Positions 25,176 through 34,309 of a DNA stretch of 64,000 nt are shown in pieces. The position numbers and the translations under genes were made by a program. The notes beneath the pieces are model-generated. The model was not told where the DNA came from. It ran no database searches and saw nothing but the letters and a program-made list of their open reading frames with translations. The DNA comes from AWTP1-13 sp963820375 (GTDB lineage Bacteria > Pseudomonadota > Alphaproteobacteria > Rhizobiales > Hyphomicrobiaceae): contig CAWFZX010000013.1 of the NCBI GenBank assembly GCA_963820375.1, positions 176,663 through 240,662 on the forward strand. Direction: 5' to 3'. The first letter of the stretch is position 1. Every line of letters begins with the position of its first letter.

Positions 25176-25518
25176 TGGCAGCGCGCGCAGAGGCGTGACC
25201 GGCGTCGGCCCCGGGGCGCCGTCCTGAAGCAGAAGGCCGCAGGCGGTGAGAGGAGCCTCAAGGCCTGCTTCCTCACCCGGCACGCCGGCGAGGAGATGCA
25301 AGTCGGCGGCGCCCGGTGCCCGCACCGAGCCCGTGCCGTCCTGTCCGGCGCGCGCGCCCCGTGCCGGTTTTGCCGCCAGCAGTTTTTGGCCATAAACGAT
25401 CAAAACAGCACGCAGGATGTGCCGGCTAAGCTCCGAGAGCTGGCTGGGGCATTGCTGCGTCAGCGGTTAGGATCAGCCAGCTGACAGGCTGATGGCGCCA
25501 ATGCGTCAGGAGGTGGAC
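25176..25518. other. 343-base region between monooxygenase and methyltransferase genes
   Basis: No convincing gene on either strand; the long minus-strand frames here are complements of the monooxygenase gene running out. GC content appears high up to about 25390, then somewhat lower. The promoter for the methyltransferase is expected in the last 100 bases, but I cannot point to it. Confidence 0.45.
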
Positions 25519-26340
25519 ATGAAAAGCCAGGTCGAAACGCACTATGGCGGCAACGGCAGCATTGCCGACAAGATTGCAAGCACGCTGCGCGCTGCCGGCA
25601 GGGATTTGGCCCGCCTGACCACGGCTGACCTGGCAGCGGTGGACGAGTTTCACATCCGCGGGCGCAAGGCCACCTTGGAATTGGCCGCTGGCATGGAAAT
25701 CGGCCCCCATTCGCGCGTGCTCGACATTGGCAGCGGTCTCGGCGGCCCGGCGCGCACGCTGGCGGAGGTCTACGGCTGTCATGTCACTGGCATTGATTTG
25801 ACCGCGGAATTTTGCACCGCGGCCAACGAAATGTCGCGCTGGGTGGGGCTGGCCGCCAAGGTCAGCTTTTCGCAAGGTGATGCCACGGCGCTTGCTGGCG
25901 ATCTTGCTGCCTTCGACGCTGCCATGACAATCCACGTGGCGATGAACATCGCCGCCAAAGACGCCGTCTATGCGGGCGTGCATCGCGTGCTGAAGCCCGG
26001 CTGCATATTTGCGGTCTACGACGTTCTGCAAGGCGAAGGTGGCGAGGTGCTTTTTCCGGTGCCCTGGGCACGCACGCCCAGCATTAGCCATCTCGCAACG
26101 CCTGCCGAAATGCGCACACTGCTGCAAGCTGCGGGCTTCAAAATCACGCAAGAAATCGATTCCACCGCGGAAAGCGACGCCTGGTTTGAGGCGGCAGCCG
26201 CGCGGATGGCGGGATCCGACGCGCCGCCGCTCAGCTTTCGAACCTTCCTGGGCGAGGACTTTAGCCAAATGACGCGCAACATGGTGCGCAATTTGGCCGA
26301 GCGGCGCATCAGAACGGTGTCCTACCTCTGCCGCAGCTAG
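25519..26340 (+). CDS. SAM-dependent methyltransferase, sarcosine/dimethylglycine methyltransferase-like
   Basis: A 273-residue class I methyltransferase. Motif I is 'VLDIGSGLGGPARTLAEVYGC', followed by 'VTGIDLTAEFCTAANEMS' (acidic residue binding the SAM ribose) and post-motif 'VSFSQGDATAL'. This combination (GSGLGGPAR plus GIDLT-EFC) is characteristic of the glycine sarcosine / dimethylglycine N-methyltransferase group and of related small-molecule N- or C-methylases. AGGAGG lies before ATG 25519, which is preferred over the GTG/ATG codons up to 25492. Its stop converges with the AllH-type gene. Substrate not determined. Confidence 0.85.
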   Translation: MKSQVETHYGGNGSIADKIASTLRAAGRDLARLTTADLAAVDEFHIRGRKATLELAAGMEIGPHSRVLDIGSGLGGPARTLAEVYGCHVTGIDLTAEFCTAANEMSRWVGLAAKVSFSQGDATALAGDLAAFDAAMTIHVAMNIAAKDAVYAGVHRVLKPGCIFAVYDVLQGEGGEVLFPVPWARTPSISHLATPAEMRTLLQAAGFKITQEIDSTAESDAWFEAAAARMAGSDAPPLSFRTFLGEDFSQMTRNMVRNLAERRIRTVSYLCRS

Positions 26341-26457
26341 TCTGGAAGCCGCGGAGCTCCGCGCTGGGCAGCGCCAGCGTCGCCGGCGTCGTGGCGAGCA
26401 AAGGGCAGCGCGCCTTGCGGCCTGACGACACCGGCAAGACTGCACGTGTGCGCCCGC

Positions 26458-27384
26458 TTAGGCGACAAGCCACGCGGGCGAGGCGGCCCGCAGCCCTGGC
26501 GAACGCCAAGTCGTAAGCACTGCCAGCGCGCCCGCCAGCGCATCCCAGCCGGAGCTGTGACCGACGGCGGCCAGCGCCCTGATGGCATCTGCGACCACCC
26601 TATCGGTCGCCCCGACGAGGATGGCGCAGAGCACGCGGTTGAGGGCGGCGCAGCCGAAACCTTCGGCTGCGGCCGCAAGGTGAGCAGCACTGATGTCAAC
26701 CGTGCGCTCAGCAACGAGCGGCTCCAGGATCTGCCACAGTCGGTCGCGCAGGCTGACGCGGCCGAGCAGGCAAAGGGCGATGAGAACGCCACCCAGATAG
26801 TCGTCGCCTGACGGCGTGAGGCCAGGGCCGAGGCCGACCAGTGGGGCAAGTTTTTCGCCATCGATCAGCGGCCACTCCCCCGCGGCTTCCGCGTAGAGGA
26901 CCTCCATCACATGTGAGAGCGCCAGCGCAGCTGGCCCGCAGACAGGGGCGCCGGCGGCAGCGCGCCCCAACAGCGCCAGGCCATCGGCAGGCGCTGTTGT
27001 GCGCAAGACGTCGCTCACGGCCGCCAAGCCGCGGCCGAGGCTGGCCCGGCTCCAAGCCGGCGCCGGCTCGGGCAACCAGGGTCGTGCGCCGTCGAGAAAA
27101 ATGCGCAGCTTGCCGGCAGAAAGGCCGAGCTTGGCGATGCGCACGGCATCACCCGGCCGCACGAGTGCAGCCAACGCCGGCGCCGCGGGCCAGCACTCGC
27201 AAATGAGCTGCAACGGCCCGGCGCCGAGGCGCGCAGAGCCAATGCAGACCCAACCAGCCTGCAAGCAAACGTAGAAACTGCGCTCGAATACCGCACGCAC
27301 GCTGCCGCAGGCGCCGATGCCCAGCGCCCGGGCGGCAGTCGGGCCGACCAAGCTGGCGCGCAGGCTTGCGGCCGGACCACTCAT
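26458..27384 (-). CDS. DUF2877 protein, AllH-type subunit of an oxamate-type transcarbamylase
   Basis: A 308-residue protein with the hallmark 'GLGPGLTPSGDDYLGGVL' of DUF2877 (E. coli YlbF/AllH). In E. coli the products of fdrA (allF), ylbE (allG) and ylbF (allH) together are reported to form the oxamic transcarbamylase that converts oxalurate to oxamate plus carbamoyl phosphate. Here it is the last gene of a three-gene minus-strand set with AllG and AllF homologues, but 225 bases separate it from AllF, where the tight coupling seen between the other two is missing. ATG 27384 has no strong ribosome binding site; the frame is open to 27480. Cytosolic. Confidence 0.82.
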   Translation of the reverse strand: MSGPAASLRASLVGPTAARALGIGACGSVRAVFERSFYVCLQAGWVCIGSARLGAGPLQLICECWPAAPALAALVRPGDAVRIAKLGLSAGKLRIFLDGARPWLPEPAPAWSRASLGRGLAAVSDVLRTTAPADGLALLGRAAAGAPVCGPAALALSHVMEVLYAEAAGEWPLIDGEKLAPLVGLGPGLTPSGDDYLGGVLIALCLLGRVSLRDRLWQILEPLVAERTVDISAAHLAAAAEGFGCAALNRVLCAILVGATDRVVADAIRALAAVGHSSGWDALAGALAVLTTWRSPGLRAASPAWLVA

Positions 27385-27609
27385 CGCCAACACCGATCGC
27401 CGCGCCGGTATCGCCGCCCGACGCCGGCCTGGCGTCCTGGCTTTCGAGCAAGCCGTGCACCGGCGATCGCGCACCGCCACGACGCGTCAGGGGTGGCGCT
27501 GAGCCTTGCCTGGGAGGCCGCACGACGCAGGGCCTCGCGCGGCACCCTGGCGCGGGCGCTCGGCGGGCGGCAGCGGGCCATTGGCCGGCCTTGGCGCATG
27601 CCCGCGCCC

Positions 27610-29094
27610 TCAGGGCTGTGCCAGGCTGACCGCCAGCTCGGCGGCAGCGGCATTGGAGGCCGCCAGCAGGACGCCGGCGGCGCGCAGGCTGGCAATCTGG
27701 CGTGAGCGCACTTGCGGATCGGCTTCGGTGCCGGTGACCGAGGCAATGACGTGCGGCCGGTCGCTCGCCGCCTTGGTCAGCGCCGCGGCGATGGCTGCGG
27801 CCGGATCGGCGTGGGCGCCAAAGCCGATGACGATGTCGAGCAGGATCACGGCCACATTCACGTCCGCGAGGGCAGCGCGCAGCCTGTCGGCGCGGTCGGC
27901 GGGATCGATCATCGGATGCGGCCGACCGCGCGTGAACTCGTCGGCTCCCAGGTCAAGAACGCAATCGGCGCCGGGCGCCGCTTGCCCGAGCGCTGCGGCA
28001 CCGGGCACGGCCGCATTCGCGGCCACGCTGCGGCCTTGCGCCAGCAAAATCAGCTGCGCCTCGGCAGCAAGCGTACCGCCCGAGTAGAGGCCGAGAATGG
28101 CACCGCGCCGTGCCGCGACGTTTGCTGGGGTGACGGAGATCGGCTCGCTTGGCAATCCCGCCGCGTCGGCGGCAGCGGCGCTGAGCGTCTTAACGGCGGT
28201 TGCATTGACGGGCAGGCTCAGGTCGACGGCACCGAGAAAGCAGATGGTGAAGCGCTTGGCGCTCCGGCCAATGCGATCGAGCACACTGGCTGCAACCCGG
28301 CGGTGCGGCGGCTTGGAGATCAGCACAATGTGGCGCGTTGTCGGATCGGCATCGAGTAGATCGATGGCCGCCAAGGTTGAGAGCGCACCCACCTCGCCGC
28401 TCAGATCGCGGCTGCCGACGCCAATGGCCTGCGAAATGCCCTTGCCGGCCTGGGCGATGAGGCAGCTGACCTCCTGCAGGCCGGTCCCCGACGCGCCGAT
28501 CAGGCCGATCTCGCCGCGCGGCAGGCGGTTGGCAAAAGCAAGGGGGACACCGCCGATGATGGCGGTGCCGCAGTCCGGGCCCATCACCAGGCGACCCAGC
28601 GCCGCGGCTTCCTTCTTCAGGGCGACTTCCTGCGCCAGGGGGACGTTGTCGCTAAAAATCATCACGTCGAGGCCGCTGCGCAGGGCCTTGCGCGCTTCGT
28701 CGGCGGCGTAGATGCCAGGCACCGAGATCAGGGCAAGGCTGGCGGCCGGCTGCTCGCGCAAGGCGGTGCGCAAGCTACGCGCTGCCGTGCTGCCGGCGGC
28801 TCCGCCGGCACTGCGCTGTCGATCGAGGGCCGCGCAGGCCGCCTGAAAAGCCTCCTCGGCCACCTCCGCCGTAGCGGCGTTGACCGCCAGGATCAGATCG
28901 TTGGCCGTGGCCTCTTGACCCTCGGCATCCAACAGACCGGCGTCGGCCAGAATGGCCTTATTGGCGGGGGTTGCCATCATCAGCGCGGCTTGCCCAACGC
29001 CGGGCATCGCCGCGATCTCGCGCGACAACCGCATCAGAGCCACGGAATCCAAGTAAAAGCCGCGCCGAACGGCGTTGCGAACCGCGAGGCTCAT
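27610..29094 (-). CDS. fdrA: FdrA-family protein, AllF-type subunit of a transcarbamylase
   Basis: A 494-residue protein of the FdrA family, related to the ADP-forming acyl-CoA synthetase fold. Recognisable points are the CoA-binding-like domain ('SVPGIYAADEARKALRSGLDVMIFSDNVP'), the central 'GPDCGTAIIGGVPLAFAN', the 'GLIGASGTGLQEV' loop and the C-terminal 'GRPHPMIDP' with 'VILLDIVIGFGAHADP'. Family length is about 500-550, so it is near full size. ATG 29094 overlaps the stop of the AllG homologue by four bases (ATGA), showing translational coupling. Its presumed role is carbamoyl transfer on an oxalurate-like substrate. Confidence 0.87.
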   Translation of the reverse strand: MSLAVRNAVRRGFYLDSVALMRLSREIAAMPGVGQAALMMATPANKAILADAGLLDAEGQEATANDLILAVNAATAEVAEEAFQAACAALDRQRSAGGAAGSTAARSLRTALREQPAASLALISVPGIYAADEARKALRSGLDVMIFSDNVPLAQEVALKKEAAALGRLVMGPDCGTAIIGGVPLAFANRLPRGEIGLIGASGTGLQEVSCLIAQAGKGISQAIGVGSRDLSGEVGALSTLAAIDLLDADPTTRHIVLISKPPHRRVAASVLDRIGRSAKRFTICFLGAVDLSLPVNATAVKTLSAAAADAAGLPSEPISVTPANVAARRGAILGLYSGGTLAAEAQLILLAQGRSVAANAAVPGAAALGQAAPGADCVLDLGADEFTRGRPHPMIDPADRADRLRAALADVNVAVILLDIVIGFGAHADPAAAIAAALTKAASDRPHVIASVTGTEADPQVRSRQIASLRAAGVLLAASNAAAAELAVSLAQP

Positions 29095-30521
29095 TTTGCC
29101 CCCGCTTTGGCACTCAGCGCCCGGACGGCTGCCGTAAAGCAGGCCAACGGCGCGCGCACCACACCGGCACCGACTTGACCGACGCCCGGCTGCTTGTGGG
29201 CAATGCCGGTGTTGATCGTCGGCGTGATGCCGGTCTCGGCCACCAGGCGCACATCGATACCAGTGGCAACGCCGGCGAAGTTAAGCGCGGGGATCGTCCA
29301 AAACGGATTTTCGGCAGCAGTAATCTCGCGCATCGTTTGCGTGAAGCGCGCGGCCTCGGCCGCCGAGCCGGCGCCGATGAAGCCAACCACCGCCGGCGCC
29401 GCCGCCATGGCAAAACCGCCCAGGCCGATGGTCTCGACGATGGCCGAGTCACCCATATCGGGGTTGGCATCGGCCGCCGTGAAGCCGGCGAAGTAAAGAC
29501 CGACCGGCATTTCCACCGGCGCCGTGAACCAGGCCTCCCCGGTACCGCTGACCCGAATGCCAAAGTCGGTGCCGTTGCGGCACATGGCCGTGACGAGGGA
29601 AGAGTGCTCGATGTTGCGCGCCGGATCGGTCATGGCCTTGCCCAGCGCCATGGCAATGTTGAGGAAGAACTGGTCGTTGGCGGCGATAAAGGCCAACACC
29701 TCGGCGAGCGGCGCTCCCGGCGCGCACGTGCGTGCAAGCCAAGGTGCAATCTCGCGCAGGAAAAGGCTTGTGCAGGCGACGTTGCGCTGATGCATCTCGT
29801 CGCCCATGCTCAGGCCGCGGGCGATCAGGGGTTTCAAGGGCACGCCGTTACCAGCCCGCAGGGCCTTGCCCAGCGCCGGACCAAGCACATCGCGCAACCA
29901 TGCCAGGCGCCCGAGCACCTCGGCATCGTTACCGCCGAAACGCATGACCTTGCCGAGGCCCTCATTGATGGTGCAGTAGGCGCGATTGCCGAACTTGCGG
30001 TTCTCCACCACCAGCACCGGCATCGAGCGCGTGGTGATGCCCGTCATCGGTCCGACGGCGTCGAAGTGGTGATTGGGTTTAAAGGTGACGCTGCCGGCCG
30101 CGGCCAGCTCGGCGGCCGCAGCAAGGTCGGTGGCCCAACCTTCAAACACGATGGCGCCGCAGATGGCACCCTGCAGCGGTCCGCACATGCGTCTCCAGGC
30201 GATGGGCGGGCCGGCGTGCAGGATGGTCTTGCCATCGCCCAGAGCAGGAATGGCCTCCAGTGCCGGGATCACGTCGATCAGCACTGGCTCGGCCGACAGG
30301 ATCTGCTGGACGGCTTGACGGTTGGCGGCCTCGATCGCAGCATCGCCCAACAGCCCCGCCACCAGCTCTGCCAGCTCGGCAACCCCAGCGGCCGGCGGCA
30401 TCCAGTCGACATGTGTCACCGGCACGCCGCAGCTTGCCAGGTCGGTGGCGAATTGGGCAAGGCCGATATTGATGACGCCGACGGGCGCCGTCAGCAGGCG
30501 TGGAGGTGTTGGCTCAACCAT
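29091..30521 (-). CDS. DUF1116 protein, AllG-type subunit of a transcarbamylase
   Basis: A 476-residue protein of DUF1116 (E. coli YlbE/AllG). Conserved segments include 'PVTHVDWMPPA' near the start, 'ILHAGPPIAWRRMCGPLQGA', 'PNHHFDAVGPMTGITTRSMPV' and 'FGNRAYCTINEGLGKVMRFG'. It is the first gene of the minus-strand set and divergent from the GntR regulator with 225 bases between, which is the usual arrangement of a regulator and its target operon. The ribosome binding site before ATG 30521 is weak. Cytosolic subunit of unknown individual role. Confidence 0.87.
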   Translation of the reverse strand: MVEPTPPRLLTAPVGVINIGLAQFATDLASCGVPVTHVDWMPPAAGVAELAELVAGLLGDAAIEAANRQAVQQILSAEPVLIDVIPALEAIPALGDGKTILHAGPPIAWRRMCGPLQGAICGAIVFEGWATDLAAAAELAAAGSVTFKPNHHFDAVGPMTGITTRSMPVLVVENRKFGNRAYCTINEGLGKVMRFGGNDAEVLGRLAWLRDVLGPALGKALRAGNGVPLKPLIARGLSMGDEMHQRNVACTSLFLREIAPWLARTCAPGAPLAEVLAFIAANDQFFLNIAMALGKAMTDPARNIEHSSLVTAMCRNGTDFGIRVSGTGEAWFTAPVEMPVGLYFAGFTAADANPDMGDSAIVETIGLGGFAMAAAPAVVGFIGAGSAAEAARFTQTMREITAAENPFWTIPALNFAGVATGIDVRLVAETGITPTINTGIAHKQPGVGQVGAGVVRAPLACFTAAVRALSAKAGAK

Positions 30522-30746
30522 GTTAGCGGATCAAATCCTCTGATCGACAACCGCACCATCCCTATAATATCAGGGAGGGCGTGCGAAGCTCCGGGCGCGG
30601 TGAGGCAAGCCCGTCTTTCACGCTTTGCTCTGATGCCGAGGCACCCGCCATGGCCAAGGGGGGTAGGGTGCCTGGCGGACCGAACCAGGGGCGCTTGGGA
30701 CGATGCAAATGCGACCTGGCACGCGCCATGCCATGCGGCTGCCAAC

Positions 30747-31484
30747 ATGACAAGACCGCCTGCCAGGACCGGCACCGATCGTGCCAGCGCCATTTATCAG
30801 GCCTTGCGCCGGGCGATCATCGAGCAGGCCCTTGAACCCGGGGCCAAACTGCCCGAGGACGCCATCGGCGAGCGCTTCGGCGTGAGCCGCACCCTGGTGC
30901 GCAATGCGCTGGGCCGCCTTGCCGGCGAAGGGCTGGTGGAACTGCGCCGCAATCACGGCGCCGCCGTGGCAAAGCCGAGCTGGGAGGAGGCGCGCGATAT
31001 CTTCGCCGTGCGCCTGGGACTGGAGCGCCTGGTGGTCTCGAGCCTGGCTGGCCAGTTGAGCGCGGACCAGGCGGCGCGTTTGCGCCGCCACGTCAAAGAA
31101 GAGGAAGCCGCGCGCGGCACCAACGAGCCGCTGTCCATCCGGCTGGCCGGTGAATTCCACATCCTCTTGGCAGACATGACCGGCAACGCCTTGCTGGCCC
31201 GCTATGTTGCGGAGGTCACCTCCCGGTCCGGCCTCATTCTCGCCCTCTACGGCCGGCCGCATTCCTCCGAGTGCGCTGTCAGCGAGCACGGCGCCATCAT
31301 CGATGCGCTCGCGTGCGGCGATGCCCAGGCGGCCAACCGACTGATGCAGGAGCATCTCGATGCGGTAGCGGGGCGGGCACTGATCAAGATGCAACCGCAC
31401 AAGCGCCAGGACCTACGCGAAATTCTGGCGCTCTACGCCGACGGCAGCGCCGCGGCGCCGAATGGGTCGCGGCGCCGGCGCTGA
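30747..31484 (+). CDS. GntR-family transcriptional regulator (FadR/FCD subfamily)
   Basis: A 245-residue regulator: an N-terminal winged helix-turn-helix ('IYQALRRAIIEQALEPGAKLPEDAIGERFGVSRTLVRNAL'-type, residues 14-55) and a C-terminal all-helical FCD effector domain in which the metal ligands Asp and His are suggested by 'FHILLADMTGN' and 'SEHGAIIDAL'. FCD domains sense small carboxylates. The ATG at 30747 was chosen because it directly precedes the conserved DNA-binding domain; the frame is open far upstream by chance. A TATAAT element occurs at 30563-30568 in the divergent space before the AllG gene, probably part of one of the two promoters. It likely controls the transcarbamylase genes and perhaps the importer at 32 kb. 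Confidence 0.88.
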   Translation: MTRPPARTGTDRASAIYQALRRAIIEQALEPGAKLPEDAIGERFGVSRTLVRNALGRLAGEGLVELRRNHGAAVAKPSWEEARDIFAVRLGLERLVVSSLAGQLSADQAARLRRHVKEEEAARGTNEPLSIRLAGEFHILLADMTGNALLARYVAEVTSRSGLILALYGRPHSSECAVSEHGAIIDALACGDAQAANRLMQEHLDAVAGRALIKMQPHKRQDLREILALYADGSAAAPNGSRRRR

Positions 31485-31489
31485 CGCGC

Positions 31490-31918
31490 TCAGGCCGTGA
31501 TGCCGTGCAAGACGAGAAGGCGCTCGGCGCTGTCGTTCCAGACGTCCATGGCAACGATCTTGCCGTCGCGAACGACGAAGCGGTCGACATAGCGGTTGCC
31601 TTCGAAAGGGGTGCCGTCGGGCCAGGCGCCATAGAGGGTGCCCAGGTTGTAGACGATGGTCTCGCCGGCGCCGGCGACGACATCGCTGCGCTCGATCTTC
31701 TTTTTCACCCATTGGTAGCGGCCGGCGTTGAAGGCGGCGGACTCACGGGGGTGGCGCATGCTGCGCCCGCCGGTGAAGGTAATCTTGAGATCAGGGGAGA
31801 TATAGCGTGCGGCGGCGACGGGGTCGGGCACCATCGAGGCCACCAGGAAATGCTCGACGATCTCGGCGGCGGCGGCGGTTTCGTTGTCGCGCCTGGGCGC
31901 GGGGGCGGTAGCGGACAT
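31490..31918 (-). CDS. NTF2-like (SnoaL/DUF4440-type) protein
   Basis: A 142-residue protein with the cone-shaped NTF2 fold signature: N-terminal helix 'AAAAEIVEHFLVASMVPD', 'YISPDLKITFTGGRSM', then strands 'GETIVYNLGTLYGAWPDGTPFEGNRYVDRFVVRDGKIVAMDVWND'-like. Such proteins act as small isomerases, hydratases or ligand-binding lids, but no catalytic residues can be named. GGAAGGAAG precedes ATG 31918. It lies five bases from the stop of the GntR gene (convergent) and divergent from the importer operon. Confidence 0.8.
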   Translation of the reverse strand: MSATAPAPRRDNETAAAAEIVEHFLVASMVPDPVAAARYISPDLKITFTGGRSMRHPRESAAFNAGRYQWVKKKIERSDVVAGAGETIVYNLGTLYGAWPDGTPFEGNRYVDRFVVRDGKIVAMDVWNDSAERLLVLHGITA

Positions 31919-32176
31919 GGCGTCTTCCTTCCCGGTGCTGGCTTCCCGGTGCTGGCAAAACGAGGGGAGCGAGGCGCCGGAGTATGGCCGGCAAGCGCAC
32001 ACGATCCAATCGTTTATTGTATGCACTTATGACGAAAAATGTAGCCGTTTGCCCGCGGCAATGCACGTAACTTAGGCAGATCTTGCCCAATAAATCGTAT
32101 CCATACCAGGGGCCCCTATGGCATACCGAGAGCGCGCTTTGAGCGGTCGTCAGTGGTCTTGCGAAAGGGCTTTGTC

Positions 32177-33361
32177 ATGCATGCGCGCGTTGAGCTTGTT
32201 CGAAACGTCCGGGGTCTTCTGCTCGCGGGCGCGCTTGGCCTTGCGGCGTGCCTTCCCGCCAGCGCCCAGGAGGTCCTGAAGCTGGGCCTGGTGGCGGCCA
32301 TGTCGGGCCAGTCGGCGAAGTCTGGCGAGGCCATTGTGCGCGGCCTGTCCATCGCCATCGATGAGATCAACGCCCGCGGCGGGCTGCTGGGCAAGAAGGT
32401 CGAGCTGATCGTCCGCGACGACGAGAGCAACCCAGCCAAGGGAGCGATCGCCGCACGCGAGTTGGTCCAGCGCGAGAAGGTGGCCGCCCTCTTCGGCGGC
32501 CTCGACACGCCGGTCTCGCTGGCGATTGTGCCGTTCGCCAACCAGAACAAGGTCCCCTTCATGGGGGTGTGGGCCGCCGGCACGCCGATCACGCGCAACG
32601 GCGCCGCCGAGAACTACGCGTTCCGGGTCTCCGCCGTGGATGAACTGGTGGACAAGGCGCTGGTCGACTACTCGATCGCCAAACACCAGGCCAAGAAACC
32701 CGGCATGATTCTGATCAACAACCCGTGGGGCGAATCCAACGAGAAGGGCCTCAAGGCCGCGTTGGCCGCCAAGAATATGCCGTACGCCGGCATCGAAAAG
32801 TTCGAGACCAATGATGTCGACGTGGTCCCGCAGCTGAGCCGCCTCAAGGAAGCCGGCGCCGATGTCCTCTACCTCGTCGCCAATGTGGCGCCGTCCTCGC
32901 AAGTCGTAAAATCGCTCGACCGCATGGGCTGGAACGTGCCGATCGTGTCGCATTGGGGCCCGGCCGGGGGCCGCTTCAGTGAGCTGGCAGGAGCGAGCGC
33001 CGCCAAGGTGCACTTTATTCAAACCTACAGTTTCTCGGGCAAGCTATCGCCCAAAGGTGAGGCGGTGCTGGCGGCATTGAAAAAGAAATATCCGGAGATC
33101 AAGTCCCTGGCCGACGTCACGCCCGCCGTCGGCATCGCCAATGCCTATGACGCCATGCACCTGACCGGGCTGGCGATCGCCAAGGCGGGCTCGGTCGAGG
33201 GACCGAAAGTCCGTGACGCCTTTTATGCCATCGACAGCTACGACGGCCTGATCAAGAGCTACCAAAAGCCGTTCAGTCCGCAGAACCAGGATGCGCTGTC
33301 GGAAAAGGACTACATCTTTACGCACTTCGTCGACGGTGAGATCCTGCCACTGACGCAATAG
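32177..33361 (+). CDS. Branched-chain-amino-acid-type ABC transporter substrate-binding protein
   Basis: The periplasmic receptor of the following importer, 394 residues. A signal peptide (residues 1-30, ending 'LAACLPASAQE') is followed by the LivJ/LivK-type fold: 'LKLGLVAAMSGQSAKSGEAIVRGLSIAIDEINARGG' (pattern), 'ELIVRDDESNPAKGA', 'VAALFGGLDTPVSLAIVP'. ATG 32177 with AAAGGG upstream is preferred over the longer frame from 32153 because the signal peptide starts there. Receptors of this class bind amino acids, urea, amides or aromatic acids; the deaminase gene at the end of the operon suggests a nitrogenous heterocycle or amide here, which is inference. Confidence 0.9.
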   Translation: MHARVELVRNVRGLLLAGALGLAACLPASAQEVLKLGLVAAMSGQSAKSGEAIVRGLSIAIDEINARGGLLGKKVELIVRDDESNPAKGAIAARELVQREKVAALFGGLDTPVSLAIVPFANQNKVPFMGVWAAGTPITRNGAAENYAFRVSAVDELVDKALVDYSIAKHQAKKPGMILINNPWGESNEKGLKAALAAKNMPYAGIEKFETNDVDVVPQLSRLKEAGADVLYLVANVAPSSQVVKSLDRMGWNVPIVSHWGPAGGRFSELAGASAAKVHFIQTYSFSGKLSPKGEAVLAALKKKYPEIKSLADVTPAVGIANAYDAMHLTGLAIAKAGSVEGPKVRDAFYAIDSYDGLIKSYQKPFSPQNQDALSEKDYIFTHFVDGEILPLTQ

Positions 33362-33448
33362 TGTTTGCGGCAGGGCGGCGCCACCGCGGCGGCGGCGCCC
33401 TGCTGCGCCAACGACCGGAGGGGGAGCATTCTAGTCACTTCGGCCATC

Positions 33449-34300
33449 ATGAGCGGGCTGGCGCTTGGCTCCATGTACGGCCTGATCGCGCTCGGATTTC
33501 ACATCACCTACGTGGTGTCGAACACGGTCAACTTCTCCCAGGGTAGCTCGGTGATGCTGGGCGCGGTGCTGGGCTACACCTTCGGCGTGCGCTTCGGCTG
33601 GCCGCTGCCGCTGGCGCTGGCGGCCGCCCTGGTGGTGTGCGCCGGCTTCGGCCTCTTGGTGGAGCGCACCCTGGTGCGCCCGTTCGCTCAAGTCGGATCG
33701 AACGCTTGGCTGATGGCGACGGTGGCGGGCGGCATCGTCCTGGACAATGCGGTGTTGTTCACCTTCGGCAAGGAACCGCGCAGTTTTCCCTCCGTGCTGG
33801 CGCAAAAGCCGGTGGCGGTGTTCGGCGCGGGCGTCTTTCCGCTGCAATTGCTGATCCCGCTCATCGGCATCGCCATCGCCGGCGGCCTCGCCCTGCTGCT
33901 GCGGCGGACGCGGCGCGGCAAAGCCCTTTTGGCGGTGGTGCAGAACGCCGATGCGGCCCGTTTGATGGGGATCGACGTCACGCGCACGATCGCCATGTCG
34001 TACGCGCTTTCAACGGCCCTTGCCGGCCTGGCCGGTCTCTTGATCGCGCCACTGTTCAGCGTGCATTCCGACATGGGCACCCTGTTCGGCATCAAGGCCT
34101 TTGCCGTCGCCATCCTCGGCGGTATCACCTCGGCCTCCGGCGTCATGTTTGCCGGCATCCTCTATGGCATTGCCGAGGCGCTGGTGACGGCACTGCTCGG
34201 TTCGACCTACACGCAAATCGTCATGTTCACGGTCGTCATCGCCGCGCTCGCGCTCATGCCGAACGGCCTGTTCGGTCGCGCACCGGTGCGCAAGGTGTGA
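33449..34300 (+). CDS. livH: Branched-chain-amino-acid-type ABC transporter permease (LivH)
   Basis: A 283-residue permease with about eight hydrophobic helices. The start region 'MSGLALGSMYGLIALG' and 'ITYVVSNTVNFSQGSSVMLGAVLG' match LivH, and the family-typical 'LMGIDVTRTIAMSYALSTALAGLAGLL' and 'VAILGGITSASGVMFAGILYGIAE' follow. I list ATG 33449. The only good ribosome binding site (GGAGGGGGAG, 33417-33426) sits before a rare ATT codon at 33428 in the same frame, so the true start may be a few codons upstream. It is nine bases ahead of the next gene. Confidence 0.87.
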   Translation: MSGLALGSMYGLIALGFHITYVVSNTVNFSQGSSVMLGAVLGYTFGVRFGWPLPLALAAALVVCAGFGLLVERTLVRPFAQVGSNAWLMATVAGGIVLDNAVLFTFGKEPRSFPSVLAQKPVAVFGAGVFPLQLLIPLIGIAIAGGLALLLRRTRRGKALLAVVQNADAARLMGIDVTRTIAMSYALSTALAGLAGLLIAPLFSVHSDMGTLFGIKAFAVAILGGITSASGVMFAGILYGIAEALVTALLGSTYTQIVMFTVVIAALALMPNGLFGRAPVRKV

Positions 34301-34309
34301 GGAAAGGCG

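Noticed and set aside
28971..30746. An 800-codon plus-strand frame running into the GntR gene
   Set aside because: It is the open complement of the FdrA and DUF1116 genes; only the part from 30747 has a recognisable protein.
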